Shown here piece after piece: positions 56,124 to 64,000 of a DNA stretch of 64,000 nt (its first letter is position 1; the number at the start of each line of letters is the position of its first letter). This stretch comes from Algiphilus aromaticivorans DG1253. GTDB lineage: Bacteria; Pseudomonadota; Gammaproteobacteria; Nevskiales; Nevskiaceae. The stretch is taken from the NCBI RefSeq assembly GCF_000733765.1, contig NZ_JPOG01000001.1:1612001-1676000 (forward strand), given 5' to 3'. The position numbers and the translations under genes were made by a program. Below the pieces are notes generated by a model. That model saw only the letters and a list, made by a program, of their open reading frames with translations. It searched no databases and was not told the DNA's origin.

Positions 56124-56840
56124 TCAGCCCGCCTCCGTCCAGAGACAATGCCCGGCCTTGTCTCGAATCTCTCCCAGACGCGCATCGTGATCGGCACGCT
56201 CAACTTCGCTGGCTTCGATGACCGGCAACGGCCCCGATCCGGCCTCGGCCACCAGGGCCTGCACGGCCGGCGGCAGCGTCGGGTGGGCGTGATCGCCGTC
56301 GGCGTGCAACGCCAGGCTTTCCTGGCCGCCGGTAAGCGCCAGATAGACCTCGGCGAGCAGCTGCGCGTCGAGCAGCGCGCCGTGCAGCTCGCGGTTGGAG
56401 TTGTCGACCATGTAGCGCTTGCACAGCGCGTCCAGGCTGTTCTTCTGCCCGGGATGCTTGCGTTTGGCCATCGCCCAGGTATCGGTGACCGTGCACAGTC
56501 CACCAATGCGCTCAGACAGGCCGGCCAGCGCCAGCTCGTGATCGAGGAAACCGACGTCGAAGTCCGCGTTGTGGATCAACAGTTCGTGACCACGCAGGAA
56601 ATCGAGCAGTTCGGCGGCGCGCTCGGCGAAGCGCGGCTTGTCGGCGAGGAAGGCGCGTGAGATGCCATGCACGGCAAAAGCACCCTCGTCGATATCGCGC
56701 TCGGGGTTCAGATACCAATGCAATTGATCGACGACACGGCGCTGCTCCATGACGACGCAGCCGATCTCGATGATGCGATGGCCCTCGGAAGGCTCCAGGC
56801 CGGTGGTCTCGGTGTCGAGAACAATCTGCCGCTCACTCAT
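56124..56840 (-). CDS. dnaQ: DNA polymerase III epsilon subunit (3'-5' exonuclease)
   Basis: A 238-residue proofreading exonuclease. ExoI block [20 protein letters not shown], Exo[17 protein letters not shown] and ExoIII with [15 protein letters not shown] hold the metal Asp/Glu residues. The C-terminal tail binds the alpha subunit. Its ATG overlaps the rnhA stop by four bases, the last gene of yafS-rnhA-dnaQ. Confidence 0.96.
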   Translation of the reverse strand: MSERQIVLDTETTGLEPSEGHRIIEIGCVVMEQRRVVDQLHWYLNPERDIDEGAFAVHGISRAFLADKPRFAERAAELLDFLRGHELLIHNADFDVGFLDHELALAGLSERIGGLCTVTDTWAMAKRKHPGQKNSLDALCKRYMVDNSNRELHGALLDAQLLAEVYLALTGGQESLALHADGDHAHPTLPPAVQALVAEAGSGPLPVIEASEVERADHDARLGEIRDKAGHCLWTEAG

Positions 56841-57286
56841 GCCGACTTCCGGGACTGGGCGTCCTCAAGGCCTTGATTGGCCAGCGCATCCGCGCGCTCA
56901 TTGCCGGGATCGCCGGCGTGGCCGCGCACCCAGCGCCAGTCGATCTGATGCTGCTGCGCGGCGGCGTCGAGTCGCTGCCAAAGCTCGCGGTTCTTCACGG
57001 GCTTGCCGTCGGACGTTTTCCAGCCGCGGCGACGCCAGTTCGCCATCCACTGCGTGATGCCGTTGCGCACATAGGTGGAGTCGGTATGCAGGGTGACACT
57101 GCAGGGCTCGCGCAGCGCCTCCAACGCACTGATGGCGGCCATCAGTTCCATGCGGTTGTTGGTGGTGTCGGCCTCGCCGCCGCTGAGCTCGCGCACGCGG
57201 CCGCCGTGGCGCAGCAGTGCGCCCCAGCCACCCGGCCCCGGGTTGCCGCGGCAGGCGCCGTCAGTATGAATCTCTACCGTCTTCAA
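56837..57286 (-). CDS. rnhA: Ribonuclease HI
   Basis: A 149-residue nuclease cutting RNA in RNA-DNA hybrids. Metal ligands lie in [49 protein letters not shown] and the final [11 protein letters not shown]. The start is TTG at 57286: it overlaps the yafS stop as TTGA and gives normal length, whereas the upstream ATG frame overlaps yafS widely. Confidence 0.93.
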   Translation of the reverse strand: MKTVEIHTDGACRGNPGPGGWGALLRHGGRVRELSGGEADTTNNRMELMAAISALEALREPCSVTLHTDSTYVRNGITQWMANWRRRGWKTSDGKPVKNRELWQRLDAAAQQHQIDWRWVRGHAGDPGNERADALANQGLEDAQSRKSA

Positions 57287-58020
57287 GAGGTCTCGCGCTC
57301 CCAGCGCTTCCGGAAATTTCCGGCCACGACGCCACCCGGCGCCGCAGCAGGACGCAGTCGCTTCTGCGGCACGCGCTGCGGTGTTATGGGTGCCACGCGC
57401 TTGCGCGCCACGAGGGCATAGCAGTCCGCCAGCGGCACCATGGGCGCCCAGCGCGCCTGCCCGCGCCACGGCCATCCTGTGGCGAAGCCGAGTCGATTCT
57501 CGACCTCGAAGTCGAGCAGATCGAGCCAGTCCTGCAAGCGCCCCGGCCGCACCAGACCCGCGCCGCGAGGCAACGCCCGGCCGGACAAGCCGAGCAGGCG
57601 CGGCCAGGCGGCGACGCTCAGCGGCGATTGGCCGAGCACGACGAGCACGCCGCGATCATTGAGCACGCGCTCGGCTTCGCGCACCAGCCGGTGCGGCCGC
57701 GTCGAGAACTCTAGCGCAAAGGCGAGGATGACGGCGTCGCAGCTGTCACTGGCAAAGGGCAGCATGCACTCGTCCGCAACCAGATCGCCGTCGCTGCGGC
57801 TCCAGGGCGCACATGCCACGCGGCGCAAGGTGCCGGCACGCTCGCCGAGATTGCGCTGGCAGGCGCCGATCTGCAGGCACCAGCGGCCGAAGACATCGCC
57901 CAGCGCCTCGCTGAGCAGGGTCTCGGCGAGCGCCTCGATGCCCTCGCGCCGCTGGCTATGGCGCCACCGATGCCGCGCCTGAATGCGGTGCTGGGCAGGT
58001 GTATCCGCCGGCGAATTCAT
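57283..58020 (-). CDS. yafS: YafS-like SAM-dependent methyltransferase
   Basis: A 245-residue class I methyltransferase-like protein. The usual glycine-rich motif I is degraded ([16 protein letters not shown]), but [39 protein letters not shown] fits post-I and the catalytic segment. In E. coli the gene between gloB and rnhA is also yafS-like, with unknown substrate. Start at 58020 (MNSPADT). It is divergent from gloB with 43 bp between starts. Confidence 0.85.
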   Translation of the reverse strand: MNSPADTPAQHRIQARHRWRHSQRREGIEALAETLLSEALGDVFGRWCLQIGACQRNLGERAGTLRRVACAPWSRSDGDLVADECMLPFASDSCDAVILAFALEFSTRPHRLVREAERVLNDRGVLVVLGQSPLSVAAWPRLLGLSGRALPRGAGLVRPGRLQDWLDLLDFEVENRLGFATGWPWRGQARWAPMVPLADCYALVARKRVAPITPQRVPQKRLRPAAAPGGVVAGNFRKRWERETS

Positions 58021-58063
58021 GACAGGGTTTGACCGGAAGGCAGGCATCGCTGAGCATCTTAGT

Positions 58064-58828
58064 ATGAAAGATGCCATTCCACTCCCCGCCTTCACGGACA
58101 ATTACATCTGGGCCTGGCACCGTGACGGCCACGCCGCGGTGGTCGATCCGGGCGACGCTGACGTCGTGCGCGCCTGGCTCGCCGCCGAGTGCGTGCAGCT
58201 GTCCGATATCCTGATCACCCACTGGCACCCCGACCATATAGGCGGTGTCGCCACTCTCGTCGCCGAGACCGGCGCACGCGTATGCGGGCCAGCCGCGGAA
58301 GCCGACCGCATCCCGCCCATGGATCGACAGCTGGCGGACGGCGACACGCTGGAGGTGCTCGGCGATGCCTTCCGCGTCATGGCGGTCCCCGGTCATACGC
58401 TGGGCCACATTGCATTCGTCGGTGACGACTGCGTCTTCTGTGGCGACACGCTCTTTCACATGGGATGCGGCCGGCTCTTCGAAGGCAGCCCGGAGCAGAT
58501 GCAGCACTCCCTGGCGGCTCTGGCGTCGCTTGACGGCGACAGCCTTGTGTACTGCACGCACGAGTACACGCTGGCGAATCTGGACTTTGCGCGCCACGTT
58601 GAGCCGGAGAACCCGCGCCTGACGGCCATCGAGGAGGCCGCGCGCGCGGCCCGCGCCGAGCATCGCCCCACTCTGCCGACAACCATCGGTGAGCAGCGCG
58701 CGGCCAACCCCTTTCTGCGCAGCGAGGAGCCCGAGCTGGCCGAGGCGGTCTCGCGCCAGCTTGGCGAGAAGGTCGCGCCGGGCTTGCCTACCTTCAGCGC
58801 GCTGCGTGCCCTGAAGGATCAATACTGA
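58064..58828 (+). CDS. gloB: Hydroxyacylglutathione hydrolase (glyoxalase II)
   Basis: A 254-residue metallo-beta-lactamase-fold enzyme that releases D-lactate from S-lactoylglutathione. The metal motif is ITHWHPDHIGGV, with further His in VPGHTLGHIAFV and the Asp in FCGDTLFHMGCGRLFEG. The terminal glutathione-binding block RAANPFLRSEEPEL is present. The start at 58064 is supported by length. Its stop overlaps the next ATG by one base. Confidence 0.95.
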   Translation: MKDAIPLPAFTDNYIWAWHRDGHAAVVDPGDADVVRAWLAAECVQLSDILITHWHPDHIGGVATLVAETGARVCGPAAEADRIPPMDRQLADGDTLEVLGDAFRVMAVPGHTLGHIAFVGDDCVFCGDTLFHMGCGRLFEGSPEQMQHSLAALASLDGDSLVYCTHEYTLANLDFARHVEPENPRLTAIEEAARAARAEHRPTLPTTIGEQRAANPFLRSEEPELAEAVSRQLGEKVAPGLPTFSALRALKDQY

Positions 58829-59880
58829 TGCGCGCCCTGCGTGGCGCGCTCGCCGCGACTGGTCTGCTACTAATATCCGCCGCTCAGGCCGGCGAGGTCA
58901 ACGCTTGGGAGCGCTTCTGCGCGCAGACGGCGCTGACCTCTGAGACGACACCCGCTGTCGATGGCGCGGCGCAGGCTCTGGCGCGCTCGCCACTTCATTT
59001 CCGCGAGCTGATGATCCGCGGTGAGCCCTGGTTCTGGCCGATACTGCAGCAGACGCAGCAGCGCGGCATGCCGGCCGAGATTGCGTTGCTGCCGGCTATC
59101 GAGAGCGGCTTCCAGGCCCGCGCCGAGTCCCATCGCGCGGCTGCAGGGCTCTGGCAGCTCATACCGTCGACCGCCCGGCGTTTCGGGTTGCGCGTCGACG
59201 ACGGCCTCGACCAGCGCCTCGACGTCGGGCACGCCACGCGCGCAGCGCTCGACTACCTGGAATATCTGCACGGCCGTTTCGGCGACTGGCCGCTGGCGCT
59301 GGCCGCCTACAACGCCGGAGAGGGCCGTATCGTCCGTGCCCTGCACGCCGTCGGGGCGAGCCCCGGTGCCAATGTGCGGCGAGAAGCACTGCAGTTGCCT
59401 CCCGAAACGACCCGGCACTATCGCCGACTGCTCGGGATGACCCGCGTGGTCTGCGCACCCGAGGCACACGGCGTGCGCCTGCCCACCCTGCCCGCGCGCT
59501 CCCTCATTCGCTTGGTGCACCTGGATCGGCCCGTGGATCTCGCCGAGATTGCCGCCATCGGACGGATGTCCCGGCAAGAGCTGGAAAGCATCAACCCGGC
59601 GCATTCCGAGCAGCCTTCCAGCGCGCCCCATCGCTTGTGGATTCCTGCCCATCAGGAGAGGAGACTGCGCGAGCATCTGAGCCAGACGGACGGACCGCAG
59701 CTCGTCGACTTCGGCGCCTACCGCGTGCGCCGTGGTGACACGCTTTCGCACATCGCGCTGCGCCACGGCACCAGCACGAGCCAGCTTCGCTCACTCAATG
59801 AACTGCCGGACAGCCGCATTCGCATCGGGATGGAGCTGCGCGTACCCCTCGCGAGCGGCGATGGCCGGCGCGAGCTGTAG
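58828..59880 (+). CDS. mltD: Membrane-bound lytic transglycosylase, MltD-like
   Basis: A 350-residue enzyme that cleaves peptidoglycan glycans. A signal peptide (MRALRGALAATGLLLISAAQ) leads to the SLT domain with catalytic Glu in LLPAIESGFQARAESHRAAA, then GLWQLIPSTARRFGLRVDD and ALAAYNAGEGRI. One LysM repeat lies at the C-terminus (YRVRRGDTLSHIALRHGTST); E. coli MltD has two. No lipobox Cys follows the signal, so it is probably soluble rather than lipidated. Confidence 0.93.
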   Translation: MRALRGALAATGLLLISAAQAGEVNAWERFCAQTALTSETTPAVDGAAQALARSPLHFRELMIRGEPWFWPILQQTQQRGMPAEIALLPAIESGFQARAESHRAAAGLWQLIPSTARRFGLRVDDGLDQRLDVGHATRAALDYLEYLHGRFGDWPLALAAYNAGEGRIVRALHAVGASPGANVRREALQLPPETTRHYRRLLGMTRVVCAPEAHGVRLPTLPARSLIRLVHLDRPVDLAEIAAIGRMSRQELESINPAHSEQPSSAPHRLWIPAHQERRLREHLSQTDGPQLVDFGAYRVRRGDTLSHIALRHGTSTSQLRSLNELPDSRIRIGMELRVPLASGDGRREL

Positions 59881-59974
59881 GCCAATCCTGATAACTGCGC
59901 GCAATCGGCGGTCAGGCAAAGAAGCTTTGCTACACTCCCTGCGCTTGCGTTCCCGCACCGAAGGCATACCGGAA

Positions 59975-62281
59975 GTGACCCGAAGCCCCATCGCCGGCCT
60001 GTTGTCGCGGCTCATGCTGTCCTCCCTCCTCTGGCTGCCCCTTGCGGCATCCGGAAATAGCGACACGCGCGTCGAATTGGACCGCTCGCTCAACGAGGCC
60101 AAAAGCGCGCTTCTGGCGCAGGAAGCGGGGCTGCGGCAACAGGAAACCGCACTGCGCTACCCACCCCATGCGCGCACCAGCATCTATGTGGACAAGCGCT
60201 CCGGCGGCTTCATCCTGGAATCCCTGGAGGTACGCATCGACGGTCGCACCGTCGCCAGCCAGGACTACGGCCTGACCGAAGCCCGCGCTCTCGCCGACGG
60301 CGCGATGCAGCGCATTCTCCGTGTCGCCTTGCCGCGCGGCGATCACGAGATCAGCGTGCGCTACAACGCGCGCGCCCTCCGAGGCGGCGATGGCGAGCCG
60401 GTTTCCGGTGAGCTGCAGGGCCGCTTCGAGAAAGGTCCAGAGGCACTCGACGTCATCGTGCCGGTAGCCATCAGCCCACAGCCGATCGAGTATCGGCAGA
60501 TCGCCCCCGATGCGCGCGGGGACGCCAGCGGCAAGCAAGGCATCGATCGTGTTGTCGCCGGCAGCGAGAAGGACCCTAGGCTCGGTCACGCCCGCTTCCT
60601 CAATGGCACCGGTAGCAACTTCGGCGCGCTCGTCGAGCTGCGCCAAGTCGACAGCGGCAGCGGCGACGCCGCCCTTCCGGAAAGCTTCGACTGGCTGCTT
60701 GCACGCAGCTACCTCAATTTCGGCATGCACGACGAGGCGCGCCGCGCCTACCGAAGGCTCGGCCAGCGCACGACCGACCGCGAACGCTTGAATGCAGCGC
60801 TGCTCGACCTCGCAGAGTTCGAGTACGAGCGCGGCTACGTTTTCGAGGCTGTCGAGCGTCTGCGCGACCTCCGCAACCAAATCGCACCGGAGCAGATGAC
60901 CCGCTGGCAGGACATCACCAGCCGCGTGCTGTTGGCGCAGGGGCGCTACGGCGAAGCTGCGGATGTGCTGCGCGAGCGCGCTGATCGCAGCGATCACAGC
61001 GTTTTCATGCGCTACAACCTCGGCGTCGCGCTACTCAACGACGGGCAGCTCAATGAGGGACGCAGCACGCTGGATGCCATTTCTCGGACGCGCATCAACG
61101 ACGACGCCGAGCGCGCGTTACGCGACCGCGCCAACACAGTCCTGGGCTACCACTTCCTGCGCGCCGAGCAGGGCGGCACGGCGCGCCCTCTGTTCTCGCG
61201 TGTACGCACCGAAGGCCCCTTCTCGAACCGCGCCCTGCTCGGCATGGGATGGGCGGAGCTGGCGCCGCGCGGAAGCCGGCAGGATCGACAGACGCTGGTT
61301 GAGGACGAGGACTCGGAAGGCTTCCGAGACGTCGCATCACTAGGCGTTCTTATTCGCCCGGGCTTTTTCGAGGCCGATATCTACGAGCGGCTGGCCAACC
61401 GCCCCTTCCGGCGGGACAACCTTGGCGAAAGCGAAGAAGAGTCCTTGCTGCGTGCGCTCGTCGTGTGGAACGAGTTGGTCAAGCGCGACCCCATGGATGC
61501 CGCTGTCCAGGAAGGCATGCTGGCGATCCCCTACGCCCTCGACCGCCTCGGCGACTACGAGCAGGCCATGCAGCGCTACCAGAAGGCCATCGACGTCTTT
61601 GAGGAAGCGCGCAAGCGCATCGATCAGGGCATTCGCTCGGTCGAAGGCGCGCTCATGCTGAACACCATCGTGCGGCGCGATGCCTCTGCGCAGTCCGGTT
61701 ACAACTGGCGGCTGCTCGATCTTCCCGATCTTCCCGAAACCTATTGGCTGAATCGCCTGCTGGCCGAGCATCGCTTCCAGGAACAGCTGAAGAACTTCCG
61801 CGATGCGCGCCTGCTGGCGCAACGCGTGGAGGCGATCCGGAACCAGGTTGACGACATCTTCATGGCAGCGTCTGCACTGCCGGCGCCGCCGGACAGCGAG
61901 ATACTCAGCGGCGGCTACAGCATGCTCGATCGTCGCGACCTGCCCGCTCTGCGCCTGCGCAGCGACATGCGCCTGCGTATGCGTGACGTCCGGGACCCCG
62001 CTGAAGCAGCGCCCGTGCACATCCCGCTGCGGGCTGCCGCGCCACCACTAAACTTCGATGGACGCCGTGAAGCCTATGCACGCGCAGCGTCCGATCTTGC
62101 GCCGGCACAACAGCGCCTGGAGCGCATCGCCCGTGAGCAAAGCGAGGCCGTACGCGCCATGGCCATCGAAGAGCTCGAGGAGCAACGCGAAGTGCTGGAA
62201 CGCTATCTGCTCGAAGCCCGTTTCGCCGTAGCCCGTCTCTACGACCGGCGCCTGCGCGACGACCGGAACCCGAATCCATGA
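59975..62281 (+). CDS. Large exported TPR-repeat protein
   Basis: A 768-residue protein with an N-terminal signal (SRLMLSSLLWLPLAASG). The front part (about residues 60-180, KRSGGFILESLEVRIDGRTV) is beta-rich. Several TPR-like helices follow, for example YNLGVALLNDGQLNEGRSTL and LDRLGDYEQAMQRYQKAID. The start is uncertain: GTG at 59975 or ATG at 60014. The next gene starts within its stop codon (ATGA), so they are coupled. Related TPR pairs accompany envelope ExbB/ExbD-type motors, but no such gene is visible here. Confidence 0.75.
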   Translation: MTRSPIAGLLSRLMLSSLLWLPLAASGNSDTRVELDRSLNEAKSALLAQEAGLRQQETALRYPPHARTSIYVDKRSGGFILESLEVRIDGRTVASQDYGLTEARALADGAMQRILRVALPRGDHEISVRYNARALRGGDGEPVSGELQGRFEKGPEALDVIVPVAISPQPIEYRQIAPDARGDASGKQGIDRVVAGSEKDPRLGHARFLNGTGSNFGALVELRQVDSGSGDAALPESFDWLLARSYLNFGMHDEARRAYRRLGQRTTDRERLNAALLDLAEFEYERGYVFEAVERLRDLRNQIAPEQMTRWQDITSRVLLAQGRYGEAADVLRERADRSDHSVFMRYNLGVALLNDGQLNEGRSTLDAISRTRINDDAERALRDRANTVLGYHFLRAEQGGTARPLFSRVRTEGPFSNRALLGMGWAELAPRGSRQDRQTLVEDEDSEGFRDVASLGVLIRPGFFEADIYERLANRPFRRDNLGESEEESLLRALVVWNELVKRDPMDAAVQEGMLAIPYALDRLGDYEQAMQRYQKAIDVFEEARKRIDQGIRSVEGALMLNTIVRRDASAQSGYNWRLLDLPDLPETYWLNRLLAEHRFQEQLKNFRDARLLAQRVEAIRNQVDDIFMAASALPAPPDSEILSGGYSMLDRRDLPALRLRSDMRLRMRDVRDPAEAAPVHIPLRAAAPPLNFDGRREAYARAASDLAPAQQRLERIAREQSEAVRAMAIEELEEQREVLERYLLEARFAVARLYDRRLRDDRNPNP

Positions 62282-64000
62282 TGCGAAAGTCGTTATATCG
62301 CCTGTTCCCAGTTCCCGCAATCTTCCTCGCCGCTTGCGGCGGATACGGCGGCGGCGCCGAGCGCGAGCCACAGACCATTCGTGACCTCGAGCGACAGGAA
62401 GCACCGCAGGAGCGCGATATCCGTGTAGAGGAATCGCAGGCGGTCGAGGCGAATCCAGAACTGGCGCTCGAGAATTATCGCGAGCTTCTCGAACTGTCAG
62501 GCGACGAAACGACGCGTGCGGAAGCGCAGCGTCGGATGGCGGATCTCCAGCTGATGATGGAGGACACCGATCCGGACGCACAATCCGATCGGCGTGTGCG
62601 TGAGGCCATAGCGCTCTACCGCAATCTGCTCGACCAACGTCCGAACGATCCGGGCAATGATCGAGTGCGCTATCAGTTGGCCCGGGCGCTGCAGAACGTT
62701 GGAGAAATCGATGCCGCGATCACGACTCTGCGCGATCTGATCGAGAAGCATCCCGACAGCCCTTACGCCGCCGACGGCCGCTTCCGCCGCGCCGAACTGC
62801 TCTTTTCAAGCCGCCGCCACGCGGAAGCCGCCGAGGAGTACGAGGCGGTCATCAGCCTCGCCGGGCAGACGCCTTTCTTCGAGGTGAGCCAATACAAATA
62901 CGCCTGGACGCTCTACAACCTGGGACGCCACGAGGATGCCCTGGAGGTCATCTTCAGCATCCTCGACCGCGAACTTCCCGATGGCGAGCCGCACGAGCCT
63001 GCGGCAACTCTGGCCGAGGTGCCGCAGGCTCAGCGCGATCTGGTGCGCGACGTGCTTCGTCTGAGCAGCCTCTCGCTGAGCGCCATGGGTGGCGGCGAGG
63101 CCGCCAACGAAGTCATGGCCAGTCGTGAGGAGCCACGCTTCTATCCGCTGATCTACGCCGCGCTCGGCGAGTTCCTCCTCGACCGTGAGCGCTACACGGA
63201 TGCGGCCGATGCTTACGCTGCGTTCATCGCGCGTTATTCGCAGCACGAGCTGGCACCCGAGTTCCAGGTGGATGTCGTTGACAGCTACCGTGCCGGCGGC
63301 TTCGAAGCGTTGCGCCTGGCCGAGCAGGAGCGCTATATCAACACCTACGATCCGGCCGCCGACTACTGGGGCGATAACGCTGCCAGCGAGGGCGTCGTCG
63401 CCACGCTGCGCGACTATCTCGACGATCTCTCCAGCTACTACCACGCCCGCGCCCAGGAATCCACGCGTGACGCCGAATGGCCCGCTCCGAAGGAGGATTT
63501 CCTGACCGCAGCCGGCTGGTATCAGCGCACCCTCGACATCTTTCCGGACGCCGAGGATGCCCCCGAGGTGCACTTCCTGATGGCGGAGACATTGCTCGCC
63601 GGCGGCGAGACCGTGGCCGCAGCCGAAGCCTTCCACGCCAGCGCCTATGACTATCCGTCGCACGAGCGCAGCGGTGAAGCCGGTCACGCCGCAGTGCTCG
63701 CCTACTACGAGGCCGTAGAGGCGATCGGAGAAGGCGATCGGACCCAGGCACTGCGCCGCGCAGTAAGCGAAGCGACCCGCTTCGCCGAAGGCTTCCCCGA
63801 GCATCCGCAACGGCTGCCGGTTCTGACACGCGCGGCAGAGGATCTCTACCGCATCGCTGATTACGAGAACGCGATCAGCGTCGCCTCGCGTGTTCTCAAC
63901 GAGACCGGGGTCCCGACCAAACTTCTGCGCAGCGCGCTCACCGTCCGGGCCGACGCCGAATTCACCCTGGAACGCTTCACCGCAGCAGAAAGCTCCTACA
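62278..64000 (+). CDS. TPR-repeat lipoprotein, runs off the right edge
   Basis: At least 574 codons are open to the window end. The start ATG overlaps the previous stop by four bases. A lipobox (LFPVPAIFLAAC, then GGYGGGA) predicts an outer-membrane lipoprotein. TPR-like units recur, for example ALENYRELLELSGDETTRA, RYQLARALQNVGEIDAAI, KYAWTLYNLGRHEDALEV and AADAYAAFIARYSQHELA. Probably works with its upstream partner as a periplasmic scaffold. Function unknown. Confidence 0.85.
   Translation, partial: MMRKSLYRLFPVPAIFLAACGGYGGGAEREPQTIRDLERQEAPQERDIRVEESQAVEANPELALENYRELLELSGDETTRAEAQRRMADLQLMMEDTDPDAQSDRRVREAIALYRNLLDQRPNDPGNDRVRYQLARALQNVGEIDAAITTLRDLIEKHPDSPYAADGRFRRAELLFSSRRHAEAAEEYEAVISLAGQTPFFEVSQYKYAWTLYNLGRHEDALEVIFSILDRELPDGEPHEPAATLAEVPQAQRDLVRDVLRLSSLSLSAMGGGEAANEVMASREEPRFYPLIYAALGEFLLDRERYTDAADAYAAFIARYSQHELAPEFQVDVVDSYRAGGFEALRLAEQERYINTYDPAADYWGDNAASEGVVATLRDYLDDLSSYYHARAQESTRDAEWPAPKEDFLTAAGWYQRTLDIFPDAEDAPEVHFLMAETLLAGGETVAAAEAFHASAYDYPSHERSGEAGHAAVLAYYEAVEAIGEGDRTQALRRAVSEATRFAEGFPEHPQRLPVLTRAAEDLYRIADYENAISVASRVLNETGVPTKLLRSALTVRADAEFTLERFTAAESSY

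Overview
The window is GC-rich Gammaproteobacterial chromosome. Four conserved gene orders point that way: smc-zipA-ligA, msbA-lpxK-trm112-kdsB, lolC/E-lolD-comEC, and gloB-yafS-rnhA-dnaQ. Lipid A genes show a Gram-negative envelope. A CYP153-type alkane P450 with its ferredoxin, a FadL-type porin, a haloalkane dehalogenase and a PhaR regulator suggest a hydrocarbon- or lipid-using bacterium, perhaps near Nevskiales/Salinisphaerales. That placement is inference from gene content only.

Region 1 (1-18 kb) is accessory and metabolic. It holds the 3' part of an acetolactate synthase, a frameshifted AAC(3)-I-like acetyltransferase, a HabB-like membrane protein, an EthD protein and a fatty-acid desaturase split by an IS5-family element with a clear TTAG target duplication. 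A lipoprotein sugar dehydrogenase, a PAS-GGDEF cyclase and a SIMPL protein follow. Then come a haloalkane dehalogenase/FadL pair, a CYP153 gene with an internal TAA plus its ferredoxin, pyrC, a hydrolase and a methyltransferase.

Region 2 (18-24 kb) is a chromosomal integron. The integrase gene intI runs rightward. Leftward from it lie an attI-like junction, a cytochrome b cassette, an attC, a hydrolase cassette broken by an IS30-family element, an attC, a two-gene cassette (trypsin-like peptidase plus membrane protein) and a third attC. The intI promoter overlaps a LexA-like box. Cassette genes are visibly AT-richer than the host genes. The peptidase/membrane-protein cassette is the best candidate for an undescribed system.

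Region 3 (24-54 kb) is mostly core. It contains ligA, zipA, smc, queF, an Mpo1-like protein, a HAD phosphatase, gluQ, phaR, kdsB, trm112, lpxK, msbA, hinT, a SMUG1-like uracil-DNA glycosylase, a DUF1499 protein, an M23 peptidase, a Ca/Na antiporter, thrS, gltX, a PTPS-like protein, zur, an unusual hisI, comEC, lolD, lolC/E, aguA and aguB. queF and gluQ both act on queuosine in tRNA. zur and the Cys-substituted hisI are divergent neighbours, which suggests zinc-sparing regulation.

Region 4 (54-64 kb) has an intact IS3-family (IS2-like) element with an A6G frameshift site, inserted in a structured intergenic repeat. dnaQ, rnhA, yafS, gloB and an MltD-like transglycosylase follow. Two large exported TPR proteins end the window, the second running off the right edge. 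No tRNA, rRNA or CRISPR array was seen.
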